A model generated the notes under the pieces. That model searched no databases. It was not told where the DNA came from and saw only the letters and a program-made list of their open reading frames with translations. 64,000 bases of DNA from Tubulanus polymorphus (lineage: Eukaryota; Nemertea; Palaeonemertea; Tubulaniformes; Tubulanidae): the NCBI RefSeq assembly GCF_964204645.1, contig NC_134026.1, forward strand, positions 20,912,650 to 20,976,649. The letters run 5' to 3'. Positions 42,701-51,341 of this stretch are shown piece by piece (position 1 is the stretch's first letter; every line of letters begins with the position of its first letter). Both the position numbers and the translations under genes were made by a program.

Positions 42701-43169
42701 GAGCCATTCTACATCTTTATCAATAATATTTTGCCAAATAGCTTGTATGTGTACACATAAACCTGTGACGTTTTGAACATCGATTTACGGTTGTCGTTTG
42801 TAAAATGACGCTGAATGGTTAACATTGTTTAAGTTTCATAATGGTAACGTTTTATAAGGCGTCAAAAATGAAAAATTTCAATTGTGTATGCATGCAAAAC
42901 ATTGTCATTAATTCATACTACTAAAAATATATCACACGTTTTGCCCAAAATGAGATGTAAAATAGTGAAAAAACCTGTTAAAAATGTTATTATTAACTAT
43001 CTGTTTTATGTATGATTCATAAAAAACAATTTCGATTAGCCCTCTAGTGGCAGTAACCAATACTAAAAAATATGGGCCTCAAAAAACAAATCTTCCTATA
43101 AAGCGGAGACGAATATTGTGGTTCAAATAACGATTTCGTCGTATATACCTTCTCTCCGGGTTGAGCCAT
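10078..43169 (-). CDS. NDRG: NDRG family protein (N-myc downstream-regulated gene; alpha/beta-hydrolase fold)
   Basis: Thirteen coding exons on the minus strand, in transcript order: 43169-43149, 38331-38281, 37259-37205, 36704-36587, 35368-35306, 35171-35111, 34989-34903, 34337-34260, 20564-20449, 18557-18522, 17892-17745, 14950-14899, 10235-10078. They total 1044 nt (347 aa), the usual NDRG length, and all phases join. Start is ATG in MAQPGEK. Landmarks: NILTFHDLGCNH (residues 32-43), RAQWIHIDAPGQED, VVCLGEGAGANILARFA (about 107-123), VLGVVLIHCTG, LKCRILLMTG and PDKFAVSFQYFLQGIGK near the end. The nucleophile elbow reads GEGAG, so the serine of active hydrolases is Gly, as in other NDRGs, which are not thought to be enzymes. 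A Ser/Arg-rich tail (TRKSSVGQRGRSMS) resembles the phosphorylated tail of NDRG1-3. Vertebrate paralogue assignment is not meaningful. The intron between exons 8 and 9 is 13.7 kb. The first exon is short, so an alternative 5' exon is possible. Confidence 0.9.
10236..14898. other. NDRG last intron (4.7 kb)
   Basis: No additional gene is supported. It contains ATT/TTA simple sequence near 11500-11530, a (TCTA)n tract at 12378-12400 and short open frames without resemblance to known proteins. The open frame around 13911-14240 is not flanked by splice signals that would join a gene. Confidence 0.6.
15009..16015. repeat. Interspersed repeat with related ends, in an NDRG intron
   Basis: Blocks near 15009-15145 and 15868-16015 are related and in the same orientation: GGCAAACAACAACAG / GGCGAACAACAATGG, GATGTGTTTAGGGTAGA / GATGTGTCTAGGGTAGA, AAATAACAAGGCGATAGA / AAATATCAAGACATTACC. 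Between them are AAGAGCCCCAAGGGGCAC, GATGGCTGCC and GGCCATCTTGA words typical of high-copy invertebrate repeats. Limits are approximate; no coding frame. Confidence 0.45.
16910..17010 (-). repeat. tRNA-derived repeat arm
   Basis: On the minus strand this reads TTAGTGGGTTCGAATCCCTT, which contains a perfect pol III B-box (GGTTCGAATCC). The sequence towards 17000 (GGCCAATCACAGCGCTTG on +) matches the interior of the foldback copy at 39655-39670. I read it as a solo arm of the tRNA-like foldback family. It cannot fold as an intact tRNA. Confidence 0.5.
17539..17630. mobile_element. Short palindromic MITE, GGGCCCAGTTTCACAA ends
   Basis: This 92-bp element has GGGCCCAGTTTCACAA on the left and TTGTGAAACTAGGCCC on the right, able to fold into a hairpin. 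It sits 115 bp from an NDRG exon. Confidence 0.6.
18678..18755. repeat. (TA)n microsatellite, about 38 repeats
   Basis: An uninterrupted alternating TA tract of about 76 bases lies in an NDRG intron, 120 bp upstream (in transcript sense) of the 36-nt exon. It will be length-variable and is prone to assembly error. Confidence 0.95.
21976..21996. repeat. Poly-C tract of 21
   Basis: Twenty-one consecutive C residues on + (poly-G on -) in an NDRG intron. Tracts like this are often collapsed or miscounted, and the G strand can form quadruplexes. Confidence 0.9.
22761..23566. mobile_element. Non-autonomous DNA transposon with TAAAGGCCGAGGAG ends
   Basis: TTAAAGGCCGAGGAGCAGTA at the left and TACTCCTCGGCCTTTAA at the right are inverted repeats about 806 bp apart. 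The interior has only short open frames. Superfamily unknown. Confidence 0.6.
23929..23952. repeat. GCC/GCT trinucleotide tract
   Basis: Imperfect run GCCGCCGCCGCTGCTGCTGC and further CTG units. It encodes an alanine run in one frame, but nothing else suggests that this is coding. Confidence 0.8.
24190..24460. mobile_element. Possible second TTAA-flanked MITE type
   Basis: The element starts TTAACCCTTAAACTGCC and ends CGCGATAAAAGAGTTAA, giving TTAA at both ends and short, imperfect inverted termini over 271 bp. The ends are like, but not the same as, those at 1584-1881. Weak without other copies. Confidence 0.35.
24958..25272. repeat. 37-bp minisatellite built on GATCA
   Basis: Monomers begin at 24958, 24995, 25034, 25073, 25100, 25137, 25174, 25211 and 25248 (partial). 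Five are exactly 37 bp (24958 and the four from 25100), two are 39 and one is 27. The consensus starts GATCAYAATCAGGACA, has TGATCAC near the middle and ends GATCATCA. Flanks to about 24800 and 25380 contain more decayed GATCACAAT-type words. It lies in the large NDRG intron. Confidence 0.85.
26035..26162. mobile_element. Palindromic MITE, CCAGTTGCTCAAAAG family, copy 1
   Basis: The 128-bp copy has ends GGGCCAGTTGCTCAAAAG and CTTTTGAGCAACTGGCTCC. The arms continue as GTTGGTTAGAGTTAACC and TCTCTAACCAAC. Two more copies lie within 2.5 kb. Confidence 0.8.
26882..27013. mobile_element. Palindromic MITE, CCAGTTGCTCAAAAG family, copy 2
   Basis: Ends GGGGCAGTTGCTCAAAAG and CTTCTGAGCAACTGGCCC; same layout and length as copy 1, with internal divergence. 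Confidence 0.75.
27624..27854. mobile_element. MITE with CAGGGTGGC termini
   Basis: It starts CAGGGTGGCAAC and ends GTGGCCACCCTG; the interior has CCCTGACTTTTC-type words. The copy at 63709-63903 shares termini and interior. A single related end is at about 27030-27100 (TTTGCCACCCTG), and a fragment is at 35455-35535. The termini resemble hAT-derived MITEs, but no 8-bp duplication was found. Confidence 0.65.
28461..28587. mobile_element. Palindromic MITE, CCAGTTGCTCAAAAG family, copy 3
   Basis: Ends GGCTGGTTGCTCAAAAG and AATAAATGAGCAACTAATCC; arms GTTGGTTAGGGTTAACTGG and CCACTGGTTAACCCTAACC. This is the most diverged of the three copies. Confidence 0.7.
28612..28729. mobile_element. Palindromic MITE, GGTTTTATAGACTGGTATTA family
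   Basis: GGTTTTATAGACTAGTATTA on the left and TAATACCAGTCTATAAAACC on the right form a hairpin with GGTTAA arms inside. It is adjacent to, but distinct from, the preceding family. Confidence 0.7.
30160..30340 (+). promoter_or_regulatory. Candidate TATA-type promoter inside the NDRG intron
   Basis: TATATATAAGGC at about 30239-30250 is followed by a CpG-rich stretch (ACGTGCGCGCGCCGCGC) and a good donor (TTCCAAG|GTCAGT at 30333/30334), as in a TATA promoter with a short untranslated first exon on +. No matching downstream coding exon was found, so the product is unknown. The motif could be chance in AT-rich DNA. Confidence 0.3.
31800..32132. mobile_element. Degenerate hAT-like element
   Basis: The right end (GGATCGGCCCCTG) is the reverse complement of CAGGGGCCGATCC, matched by GCGCCGATCATGG at the left. 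Direct flanks GTTGACAT and GTTGACGT form an 8-bp target duplication with one mismatch. The interior contains AGGGCCACCAGACCCCC. Confidence 0.5.
34440..34592. mobile_element. MITE with TAGTAAAA termini
   Basis: TAGTAAAAAACTCCCTTAGC on the left pairs imperfectly with AATGTTCATTGTAGAAGTTT and TACTA on the right. It lies about 100 bp from an NDRG exon. Confidence 0.5.
36178..36328. mobile_element. MITE with CAGTGAAACCTCG termini and TA duplication
   Basis: TA-CAGTGAAACCTCGTTACAAC at the left and GTGAAGTTCCACTG-TA at the right, with AACGAAC motifs in the arms, strongly resemble pogo/Tigger-type MITEs. It lies in an NDRG intron. Confidence 0.7.
39521..39845. mobile_element. Foldback element with tRNA-like arms, copy 2
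   Basis: The left arm contains TTCCCTCGGCAGGGATTCAA and CCTGATGGCATCGCTAGACT. The right arm reads CATTCCCGATGCCAACAGG, TTCTAATCCCTGCTGAGG, its approximate reverse complement. This is the same architecture as 5196-5515, with a CCAATCAGATTGCTTGT interior. Confidence 0.6.
39998..40170. mobile_element. MITE with CAGTAGACCCTG termini
   Basis: TA-CAGTAGACCCTGTTTAATTC at the left and CTTTAAGCGGAGTCTACTG at the right. It is related to the copy at 57932-58070. Confidence 0.65.
41917..41988 (+). pseudogene. tRNA-like sequence with A and B boxes (decayed)
   Basis: GGTGGTCTAGTGGTATGAT is a good A box and D-arm. CCCGGGTTCGAGTCTTGC contains a B box with one mismatch, at normal spacing. The T-stem does not pair (CCGGG against CTTGC), the anticodon arm has no proper loop and the acceptor ends do not match. 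It is more likely a pseudo-tRNA or SINE head than a working tRNA gene. Confidence 0.45.
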
Positions 43170-43731
43170 CGCGTTGTCGTTAGCGCAATACAAAATCGAA
43201 CGTCTATAATCCACAAATTACGATTTCACTCTAAAGGTCGCAAGTGTTTTTACACCCACCACCAACTCGTAGTAATCTTCGGGAGCTTCCGGATATTTCC
43301 GTAATCGATGACGCTCAAATTCAAGTTGTCCATTTAGATTAACGCAAAAAAACCAAAACACAGTCTTTTCGAATATTTTAAGAAACTTTTTTGAGAGGAG
43401 AGTTAAGGATTTAATGCAAGAAGTGTTTTGAATAAATTGTCCGTCCGAGGTCCGTCCCTTAGTCCGGTTGTTAAGATAAACAAATATGGCCGCCAATGAT
43501 TAATCGTTGTCTTGTCAAAAAATGAAATAAGAGTGTAGGCCTAAACAAGAATTAAAGAAAAGATTCGATATCTGTATTCAAAGGTACTGTATCTAATGGA
43601 GACATAGGCCTAAAATAAGTTCCGTAATTCGATCAGACATAGGTTAAAGCTGAGGAGAGTGACAATTTCCTTCTTAATCTTGCTTGCTTGGTTGGGATGG
43701 AGGATTGTCATTGAAAAGAATAGATTTTGTT

Positions 43732-44508
43732 CACAGGGGTTTGGCGATGGGCTTGGATTTTATTTCCGGGTTGTTGATAATCTCGCGAGAATGGCGCTAA
43801 ATATGAACTGCGAATAAATTCAAAATATCACGGAAATACCTTGTGTTTATATTGTTGATTTATCCGCTATAAAGTTTCGATAAACAATTGGTCGTTAAGA
43901 ATCATTATCAGACGGTCGTCACGCTACTATATAAAATAACAAGGGATGAAACGCCTTCAGAGTTGTGCCAGCCAGAAAGTTGGGACAGTCACGTGACATT
44001 CTGATGATGTCATCACATTTAAAACTTTAACATGAAAAGTTAACATATTCACAGACCGATATCAATTGTCAGATTATGATTCATATGAAATTAATAACTT
44101 ATAAAGAATAAATTATGATCAAATATATAATTCATAGAAAAAAATGCATTTGAATGTAAGTTATTCTCAAATATTTTTCGTATCATAGTTTCCATCTTAG
44201 ATGCTTCGGGTTTGCATTCAGTCAAATAAGAAGCGTGACTGTCACGTGACTGTCCCAACTTTCTGGCTGGCACGAATTGAACTGCGTTTCATCCCTTGTG
44301 ATTTTATATAGTCAAGCGTGACGACTGTTTGATGATGATCCTTAATGACCAATTGTTTATCGGAACTTTATAGCGGATAAATAAACAGTATAAACACAAG
44401 GTATTTCTATGATATTTTGAATTTATTTGCAGTTCATATTTAGCGCCATTCTCGCAAGATTATCAACAACCCGGAAATTAAATCCAAGCCCATCGCCAAA
44501 CCCCTGTG
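43732..44508. mobile_element. Long-inverted-repeat element, CACAGGGG ends, 8-bp target duplication
   Basis: Arms 43732-43998 and 44240-44508 are near-identical reverse complements (about 268 bp) around a 240-bp spacer. The ends are CACAGGGGTTTGGCG and CGCCAAACCCCTGTG. The flanks carry an exact direct repeat ATTTTGTT (43724-43731 and 44509-44516). An 8-bp duplication fits hAT-like transposition. No transposase frame is present. It shares its CACAGGGG ends with 53438-53587. Confidence 0.85.
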
Positions 44509-44702
44509 ATTTTGTTTTAAAACATTTGCAAATAAAACGTGATTGAGAAGAAAACGTTATTTTTCGAAGCCTCTACAGCTTCTATTCTTAAATCTTCCCA
44601 ATTCAATTTCTCCTGAGACCTGTTCCTATTGAAAATCATGACAACACAGAACATGTCACCATTATTGTTTACACAGCTTCTTCGACTTCGTGAGGATTCT
44701 AG

Positions 44703-45140
44703 GACAATTGCCCCCCGGACAACTGCCCCCTTGAAATCCTTTTTGATTTGGATTTACACCACCTATATACTTTACTTAGAAATTCATTTGTATATTATTG
44801 AATATAGATTTATAAGATAGAATTACTAATGTTGTGTGCAGATCAAAAACTTTTAATCAGTCCTTTTGTGTTATTATAATTCACTTACCAAATTAAAGAA
44901 AACTTAATAAGTCCACTTATTAGTGCATTAGTTAATGTAAGCTAATTCATAAGAATTAGTTTTAGTGTTACTATAGCCAATCAAAAATTTTTAAGCAGTC
45001 CTAGAGTAATTAGCTATAGAATTAGTTCACTTCGTCTAATTAATTTGAATTAAATAACTGTGTTAATTTAAGATTAAAAAGATTTAATTTGGGGGCAATT
45101 GTCCAAGGGGGGCAGTTTTCCGGGGGGCAATTTTGCGAGG
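44703..45140. mobile_element. Inverted-repeat element with AATTGCCCCCCGG arms
   Basis: ACAATTGCCCCCCGGACAAC and CTGCCCCCTTG at the left oppose CAAGGGGGGCAGTTTTCC and GGGGGGCAATTTT at the right. The AT-rich interior has TTAATTAGT-type words and no coding frame. It lies just upstream of CFAP99. Confidence 0.65.
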
Positions 45141-45290
45141 TCACTTTCCCCTTTTTTGAAAAAGGATTATAGGCCTACTAGTTACCATTATTAGTTTAGG
45201 AATCATTATTGGTAAAGGATGACCCAATCGTTTTAATTGATTTGTTTTTTTTTTTCAGTCTGAGTGACGGCAATATTCAGAATCATCAAG

Positions 45291-48200
45291 ATGGAGCACA
45301 AACAATTGATATCGTTGTGTGTTGAAATACTTGACACATTTAACGTCGAAACTCGAGCGGCTGATGAACATTTTAATGAATTCTTGGAATATTATGAGGT
45401 AAGAATCCTTCTATGCTGATCTCGATCTGTGAATTGTGAGGGCTTTGTGATGTCCTTGAAGCTTTATTTCTTCTTAATTGTTTATTATGCCAGTGAAATT
45501 CACCTGAAATTATCCACATTTGTAAATTTCATGATGCGTAACTCCATTGAGACGTCTCAAATGAAATATACCAGCGTCCAATGTTCATTGCCAAATTGGT
45601 GTCGGTAGAACTACTGTAAAAAAATATTCACTTTTAAGTTGTGTAGTCGGAAAAATTGCTTGGAAATTAATGTAATGAACAAATGTAAAATGTCTCAAAA
45701 GTAAAACCCTCCGGTTTATAGCCTATAGAGAATTAAGGAAGCATTCAGTAACTAGCCGATTGTTGTCACTGATGATGGACTTACTACAATTTGTGATTAA
45801 TTATTTTTTGTAGATTGATGAGGTTGAATTTGAAACGTTTATAGAAGAAATTTTTTCGGGTTGTGTTCGCTACAGAAATGTTCTGCGGGTTGTGGTGGAC
45901 GGATTTTATGCCAAGGATGGCAAAATGGTTCGCAAATCAGAGTATAATCTTTATAGAGGTATGTACAATATTTTCTGTTTGAAGAGATAAACCTCTCTAA
46001 AAAGTACTAGTAATTCAATTAATTGACGATTAGAATTTTCATACAGAAAGCCCCATATTCTGTCTAATCTCTGGTGAACATTTATGGTTTTGTCCTATCA
46101 GAGTAAATGTAAAGACATATAATATTTTGAAGATTACTAGATTTTTTTAGTCTGAGCTTCCACTCCTAAGTGTCTGTAGCTTCATTACCGATTTGTCCTA
46201 TCGACTTCGCTTCTGCAACAGGATTTGCATTTTCATTTCAGTTTTCTGTTATATCGCCTTGTTTCGATTGGATGAACTAGGATTTGTGCAGTTCAGAAAG
46301 GTAGTCAGCAGTCAAGATATCAACAAAATGCACCAGGTAATAGATTTAGTCAGTGTGCTCCATCCTCTGGGGCTTAGTGTGATACAGCCTTCGAATGATA
46401 TTGCCACAAAATTTGCAATTTGCTACAAAATATGATTGATTCAAAATATAATTTTCATTTCAGTTTTTGACGTTTTTATTTGATGATAAACACCTAGTCA
46501 CTTGGATGAAAGATGAATGGATGAAATTGTACGATCCAAGCTTTGTTCAGAAATCGCTTCTCTCTCCTATCAGACAGTAAGTTTTACTGCTATGGATTTC
46601 TCACAATTTTATGTATACTATAGCAGAGTATATAGTACATTAACCACAATTGAGATAGAAATCAGTACAATTTCATTTTCTTTCAGGTGGCTACCGGAAG
46701 CGCTCGAATTTCTAACGCAGATGGATGATAGAATAAAGAATAAAGTGAAACCAAAGAAACCAGTTGTATCCACTACAGGTATTACTTATTTCGTGTGTTG
46801 GGATGTATTTCTAAGATTTCGTTACAATCACTTACAAAAACCGTATTTTCTTTTGCAGAAATGAAGCCATTTAATCTAACTAAACCGAGACCTAGAAGTA
46901 TACCGATGCCTGAACCGGTACGTAAGTTAGTTCGCGTTGATTTCAAAAACTTTCCACTTCTCGCCATAGTGTAGGAAAGAACAACAATTGATTTTGCCGA
47001 TACTCATCAATTTTCAGATACCCAAGCTACAGAAACATCGACCCGTTCCTAAAACGCTGTATGAACCACCGAAAGAACAGGAAAGCTTGTCTCATTTAAA
47101 GATACAAAACAGGCGAACTGCAGAAGTAAGAAACGATCTACTAAATGATTTGTTAGTAATTGATTGATACCGCAACCGATGATCTCATCGATCATGTGCA
47201 TTACGCAGATTTGTAAACAAGAAATGAATAAGAAAACTCTAATTTAGTTAACGCCACAAGTTTACAAACCCTGATAGCCTAGGTACCACAGACCACAATA
47301 TTGGTCACAAGTTAGAATCATGGCGTAGCAGTAGGGATACAGTCTATATAGTGTCTGCTACCCACTGAATTGAAATTTATTACCATTCACATGGTAATAT
47401 TCAATATGAAACCCTATTTTTTTTTCCTAAAAATCTCAGGAAGCTTCAGCTGGGTTGAAGCTGTCTGGTAATCAAGAGCATAATTTACGTATGAATTAAC
47501 TCAAACATTACTAGAATAGCATCTAACCATGTCTAGTACATTTTGTGTACACAATAGAATTGAGGCAGATCAAATGTTGTGAAGATAATGTTCAAATCTA
47601 ACGCCGCTGAAATCTCACACCTGTCAATGATATCAATAGAGACACAGTCCATTGAAAAAATGCCTCATTGTTATGGTACACAGCTGGTAAACTGATCAAT
47701 ATTCTTCTTTTCAGGATCGCCTTATGGAAGCTTCGAGATATCAGTTTGCCTGCGCGAATCCTGAATTATCGGCGAAAACTATCAACCGAATGCACAAAGT
47801 AATCATTGGCGAAGAAAATAAACTAGACTTCGAAAAGCACACAGCCAATCCACTACCCAATTGTCTGGTAAGGTTGCCGGAATTAATTCCATTTGAGATG
47901 AAAGTTGATCATCTGCTTCAGTTGTCCAATTCATTGGTTATTTGATCGATAATTTCAGAATAACGCAGTGCCGATTAAGTTGAATACAGCCACGATTCTG
48001 AGAGAAGGAAATCTTTATAAGAAAAAAGAGGAAGATGAGTTGAAAAAGTGAGAAAATTAATTCTGTTAATTGAATCGGAATAATTTCCAATCGATTAACT
48101 TACATACCCAGTTCTCATAGTTGTGAGTTGAAATTTGACTAGGCTTTGAAAAAGAACTAATTCTTAGTTTCATGTTTAAGTAGTCAATAATTTCTGTGAG

Positions 48201-50530
48201 TTTTCTGTGTTGTGTGGACACTTATGCCAGTTAAAACTCTAGAAAAATACTTGATATACTTTCAGTACTAACTTCACTCTGTACATTGTAGATTAGAGAA
48301 ACTAGAAGCTGGCGCAAAAGATGCGTCTGAATTTCTGAAATGGCAGACAGAAATGAGGAAGAACGACATGGACGAACAATTAGCCGAAATAGAACGGCGA
48401 AGAATCGAAGGCAAACTCAGCCACGAAGAGGCGATTCTGGCTCGAAAAAATCTCGTCAAAGAGAATAAGACTAAAGTGCAAGAAATTAAAGCAGAAGTGA
48501 GTAATATTATCAAAAGTATTCATACATAGCACAGCACAACAACATAATCTTTTTGAGAGCAGCTAAATAAAGATATCGGTGCCTAGTAGTAAGATAATGT
48601 CGACATTGAAAAATTCTCATTTCAGACTAAGAAGAGATTGGAGGAATATCTTCACAACAAACTCGAAGAAGAACAAGAAATGAAGTGAGTAGAATGATAA
48701 TTGAATGGCTTTGAAGTACCCTGGTTACAATTTGTCACGTTTTTCAATGCAAATTGTAGACGGTTGGTGGAAATCGTCACCGAAGGACATCACAATGCAA
48801 AAGATGCCAAGAAACGACTTCAAGAATACAAAGCAAAAATAGGTATGAAAGAGATATATGTTTAAAGGGATTCTGAGACAATTAATGCCCCCATTTGGGC
48901 TACAACATGTCAGCAAAATGAATTTCTTTTTGTAATTTAGTTCAAGAAGTACAGGGCGAAAGTAAGGAATTATTGCAACAAGCATTAGAAGAGGTGAGTT
49001 TTATCGTAACAAATACAAGTTTTATCAAATCCAATCAGTTACTGGGCCCACCGATGAATATAGTAAATTGTACATAACTAAAAATTCTTTGCTTTTAAAA
49101 AAAATTCTGTTGACATTGTTCTTACAATACATGTATATTGAAACTTGTTCATGCATCTGTTTTTCAACAATTTTCAGGCTGAAGCCGAAATGAGGCGTAA
49201 AATGGAATTGATTCATCAGATTCGTGCGATGGAGTCCGTCCCCGTTATTCGACAGAAGTTTGTCGATTTAACCGAGACTGCCGGTTATGGATTACTCAGT
49301 GAGATGTCGATAGCCGAGGTAAGCAACAATTCCAATTTTAAAAGATTTCTCAATTTGATATCGCAAAGAATTCAGAGTTTGATATTTGAGAAATGTTCAT
49401 TTACAGCTTAAAGAAAGGTTGTCGTTATTGCGAATTGCTGAAGCTAAGGCTGAGGATGGAAAGAGGGATGAAATTTTATCCGCAAAACAGGTAAGAAACT
49501 AATTTAACTACCGGTAACGAAGGCAGATTTTTGGTACAATTCAATTTATTGTCTTGGCAATAGATTTTCTGCCCTTGCCTTGAGGCACTTCATCCCCCAG
49601 TGGGACATAAAGCCACAACACATTCCCTCCAGTTTCTTCTATCTTTGGCTGTCTGCTGTGCCTTGTTTCATGTCAGCCCCATCAGTTTCAGCTCGTCAGC
49701 CAATGCTCACCTCCAGGTAACTTTTGGGCAGCCTTCTTTCTTCCATTGAGGGGCTTATGTTAGTAGTATAGGGCAGTCTTTGGTATGCTGCCAGGCTCCA
49801 TTCTGATGACATGTCCAAGTCCAAGCCATCTCAGTCTGATCAGAGATTTTCTGTACTAGAATATTTCAATATTTCCAGAAAACTTGGTATTTCTCAGACT
49901 TCACCATCTTCTTATCTTGAAATTCCCTTTCAGACTAAAGATCAAATTCTAATGGATACCCTCGACATGATCTCAAAACACAGAACCGAGAAAAGTAGGG
50001 CTGCAGCTTTAAAGTGAGTAGCAGCATTCTTCCGTGGTCCTCCGAAGTAATTTCATAGATCGTAAAAATTAATCGAATCCGTATTTCTATTTAGATTCGA
50101 GGAAAGAAAGAAAACGCGAAACAATAAAACAGCGATAAAAGACGATAAACTGGACGCGCTGCAGAAAAAACTCGACGAAAAACGTCAAGAACGATTGAAA
50201 GAACAGGAAAATTCTAAAATCAAAATCAGCAAAGGTTCAGCTCTGCGTACGCAGGCACTCATTAATGAAAAGGTAAATCAAAATTTGTCTAAATAAACCA
50301 TTGAATTTAACTTATTCTAAGTTCGAATGTTCCAACATGGTAAATATCTATCTTTTTGCAAGTTTTTTTAAAATTTTTTTTCTTGTCTGTAGAAAGCTAG
50401 AGAGGAAAGTCGTTGGGCTGAACTGGAACAAACTCGTGACAGAACCGCTAAATTAGCGTCGAAAGGAATCCATGGAAGCAGCAGCGCCACAAGATTATTG
50501 TCTAACAACAGAGTAGCAATTCATTCGTGA
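45291..50530 (+). CDS. CFAP99: Cilia- and flagella-associated protein 99
   Basis: Eighteen coding exons: 45291-45398, 45814-45958, 46242-46336, 46464-46576, 46687-46778, 46859-46917, 47018-47125, 47715-47867, 47959-48047, 48292-48496, 48626-48684, 48760-48842, 48941-48993, 49178-49318, 49407-49490, 49934-50013, 50095-50272, 50393-50530. The sum is 1983 nt (660 aa) with every phase closing. The ATG follows a splice acceptor at about 45258, so a 5' UTR exon is likely. Family hallmarks are PFNLTKPRPRSIPMPEP (about residues 187-203), LEAGAKDASEFLKWQ followed by LSHEEAILARKNLV, and SVPVIRQKFVDLTETAGYG with LLSEMS (about 471-495). The second half is charged and helical, mostly coiled coil (about 320-460 and 500-640). 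CFAP99 is an axonemal component expected in ciliated or flagellated cells; its exact role is poorly known. The intron before exon 16 holds a decayed retrotransposon end. Identification is from remembered family features, without a search. Confidence 0.87.
49575..49850 (-). pseudogene. Decayed non-LTR retrotransposon 3' end in a CFAP99 intron
   Basis: On the minus strand, frames separated by stops and a shift read LRWLG...GHVIRMEPGSIPK, then ELKLMGLT and AKDRRNWRECVVALCPTGG. This is the familiar end of non-LTR retrotransposon reverse transcriptase ORFs (RLRWLGHV..RM to W..V.ALC). It is truncated to about 275 bp and is broken, so it is a fossil. The clade (RTE, CR1, Jockey or other) cannot be set from this much. 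It is antisense to CFAP99. Confidence 0.7.
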
Positions 50531-50654
50531 TATCAGATCTGTGTAAATCTATTTGAACAATTACTATTCGTATAAGAGAAGGATTGTATGATTTAGTGAA
50601 GTGTCCGTCCATGTACAAATGAAATTATGATGTATTTTAAGATGTGAATAATAT

Positions 50655-50660
50655 AATAAA
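50655..50660 (+). promoter_or_regulatory. CFAP99 polyadenylation signal
   Basis: AATAAA lies 125 bases after the CFAP99 stop codon, followed by T-rich sequence at about 50700. It fits a short 3' UTR ending before the convergent PYROXD1 gene. Confidence 0.65.
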
Positions 50661-51341
50661 GTGTACCTTAAATACTGTGATTCATAGCCTAGTTTGAAGC
50701 TTTTTTCTTTTAAGGATAGGCCAAGGAAAGGAATTAACTCCACTTCAACCCATGTAAAAGGCTTTGCACCACACTGAAGGATTTTCTAACGAGAAAATTT
50801 CATGTCTCAAGGAAATTTCTGCATCACTTTCACATCCCAATCACTGTAGACTCCTCTCTGTTTCTAGTTTCTAATAAATTCGGTAACTGCTTAATTGGGT
50901 AAAGAAAAAATCCATGTCCCAATTGTTCGGATTCAGGGGTAGTCTATTGTACAACTTCTAAAGTATCCAATAGCTATTTCTCAAAATTGTATGAGTTTTA
51001 AAGGAGTTTCTGATATTTTGCTCAAATCAAAGGAGTTTCAAGCACCTTCAAAAGCATTTTCCATGAGTTTTAAAGGAATCTAGAAGTCTTAGGCACCCTG
51101 TTACAGGGTTTGGGATCTGTGTGCAGAAAACTTCTGAAAGCGATTCAGATATAAGCCCCCATGGATTACGTCCTAAATAATACAATTTTACTAATATTGT
51201 ACCGGGATCGCATATCATTTGAAAATCAACCGAAAGATAAAATACAACACAAGTTGAAAGAATCCATAAATTTTCACTCGAAAACAGACACGTATTTCTA
51301 TTTCATGTATGAAATATAATACATGTTCAGATAACTTAAAT
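50661..51341. other. Gap between convergent CFAP99 and PYROXD1
   Basis: This stretch holds the 3' flanks of the two tail-to-tail genes. I see no gene in it. No clear AATAAA for PYROXD1 was spotted on the minus strand, so its 3' end is undefined. Confidence 0.5.

Larger units (their letters stand above)
38332..43148. other. First NDRG intron (4.8 kb)
   Basis: Holds the foldback element at 39521-39845, the MITE at 39998-40170 and the tRNA-like sequence at 41917-41988. I see no other gene. GGTTAGGG-type words near 41390-41460 and 41775-41880 are scattered, not arrayed. Confidence 0.6.
43170..45290. promoter_or_regulatory. Divergent upstream region of NDRG (-) and CFAP99 (+)
   Basis: About 2.1 kb separates the two start codons. 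A YY1-like word (minus-strand GGCGGCCATATTTG, near 43484-43497) is on the NDRG side. The middle is filled by two transposable elements (43732-44508 and 44703-45140), so the two promoters are likely independent. An acceptor at about 45258 points to a CFAP99 5' UTR exon. Confidence 0.45.

Noticed and set aside
46517-46864. 115-codon open frame in CFAP99
   Set aside because: It reads through CFAP99 exons 4 and 5 in other frames and the intron between them; not a separate gene.
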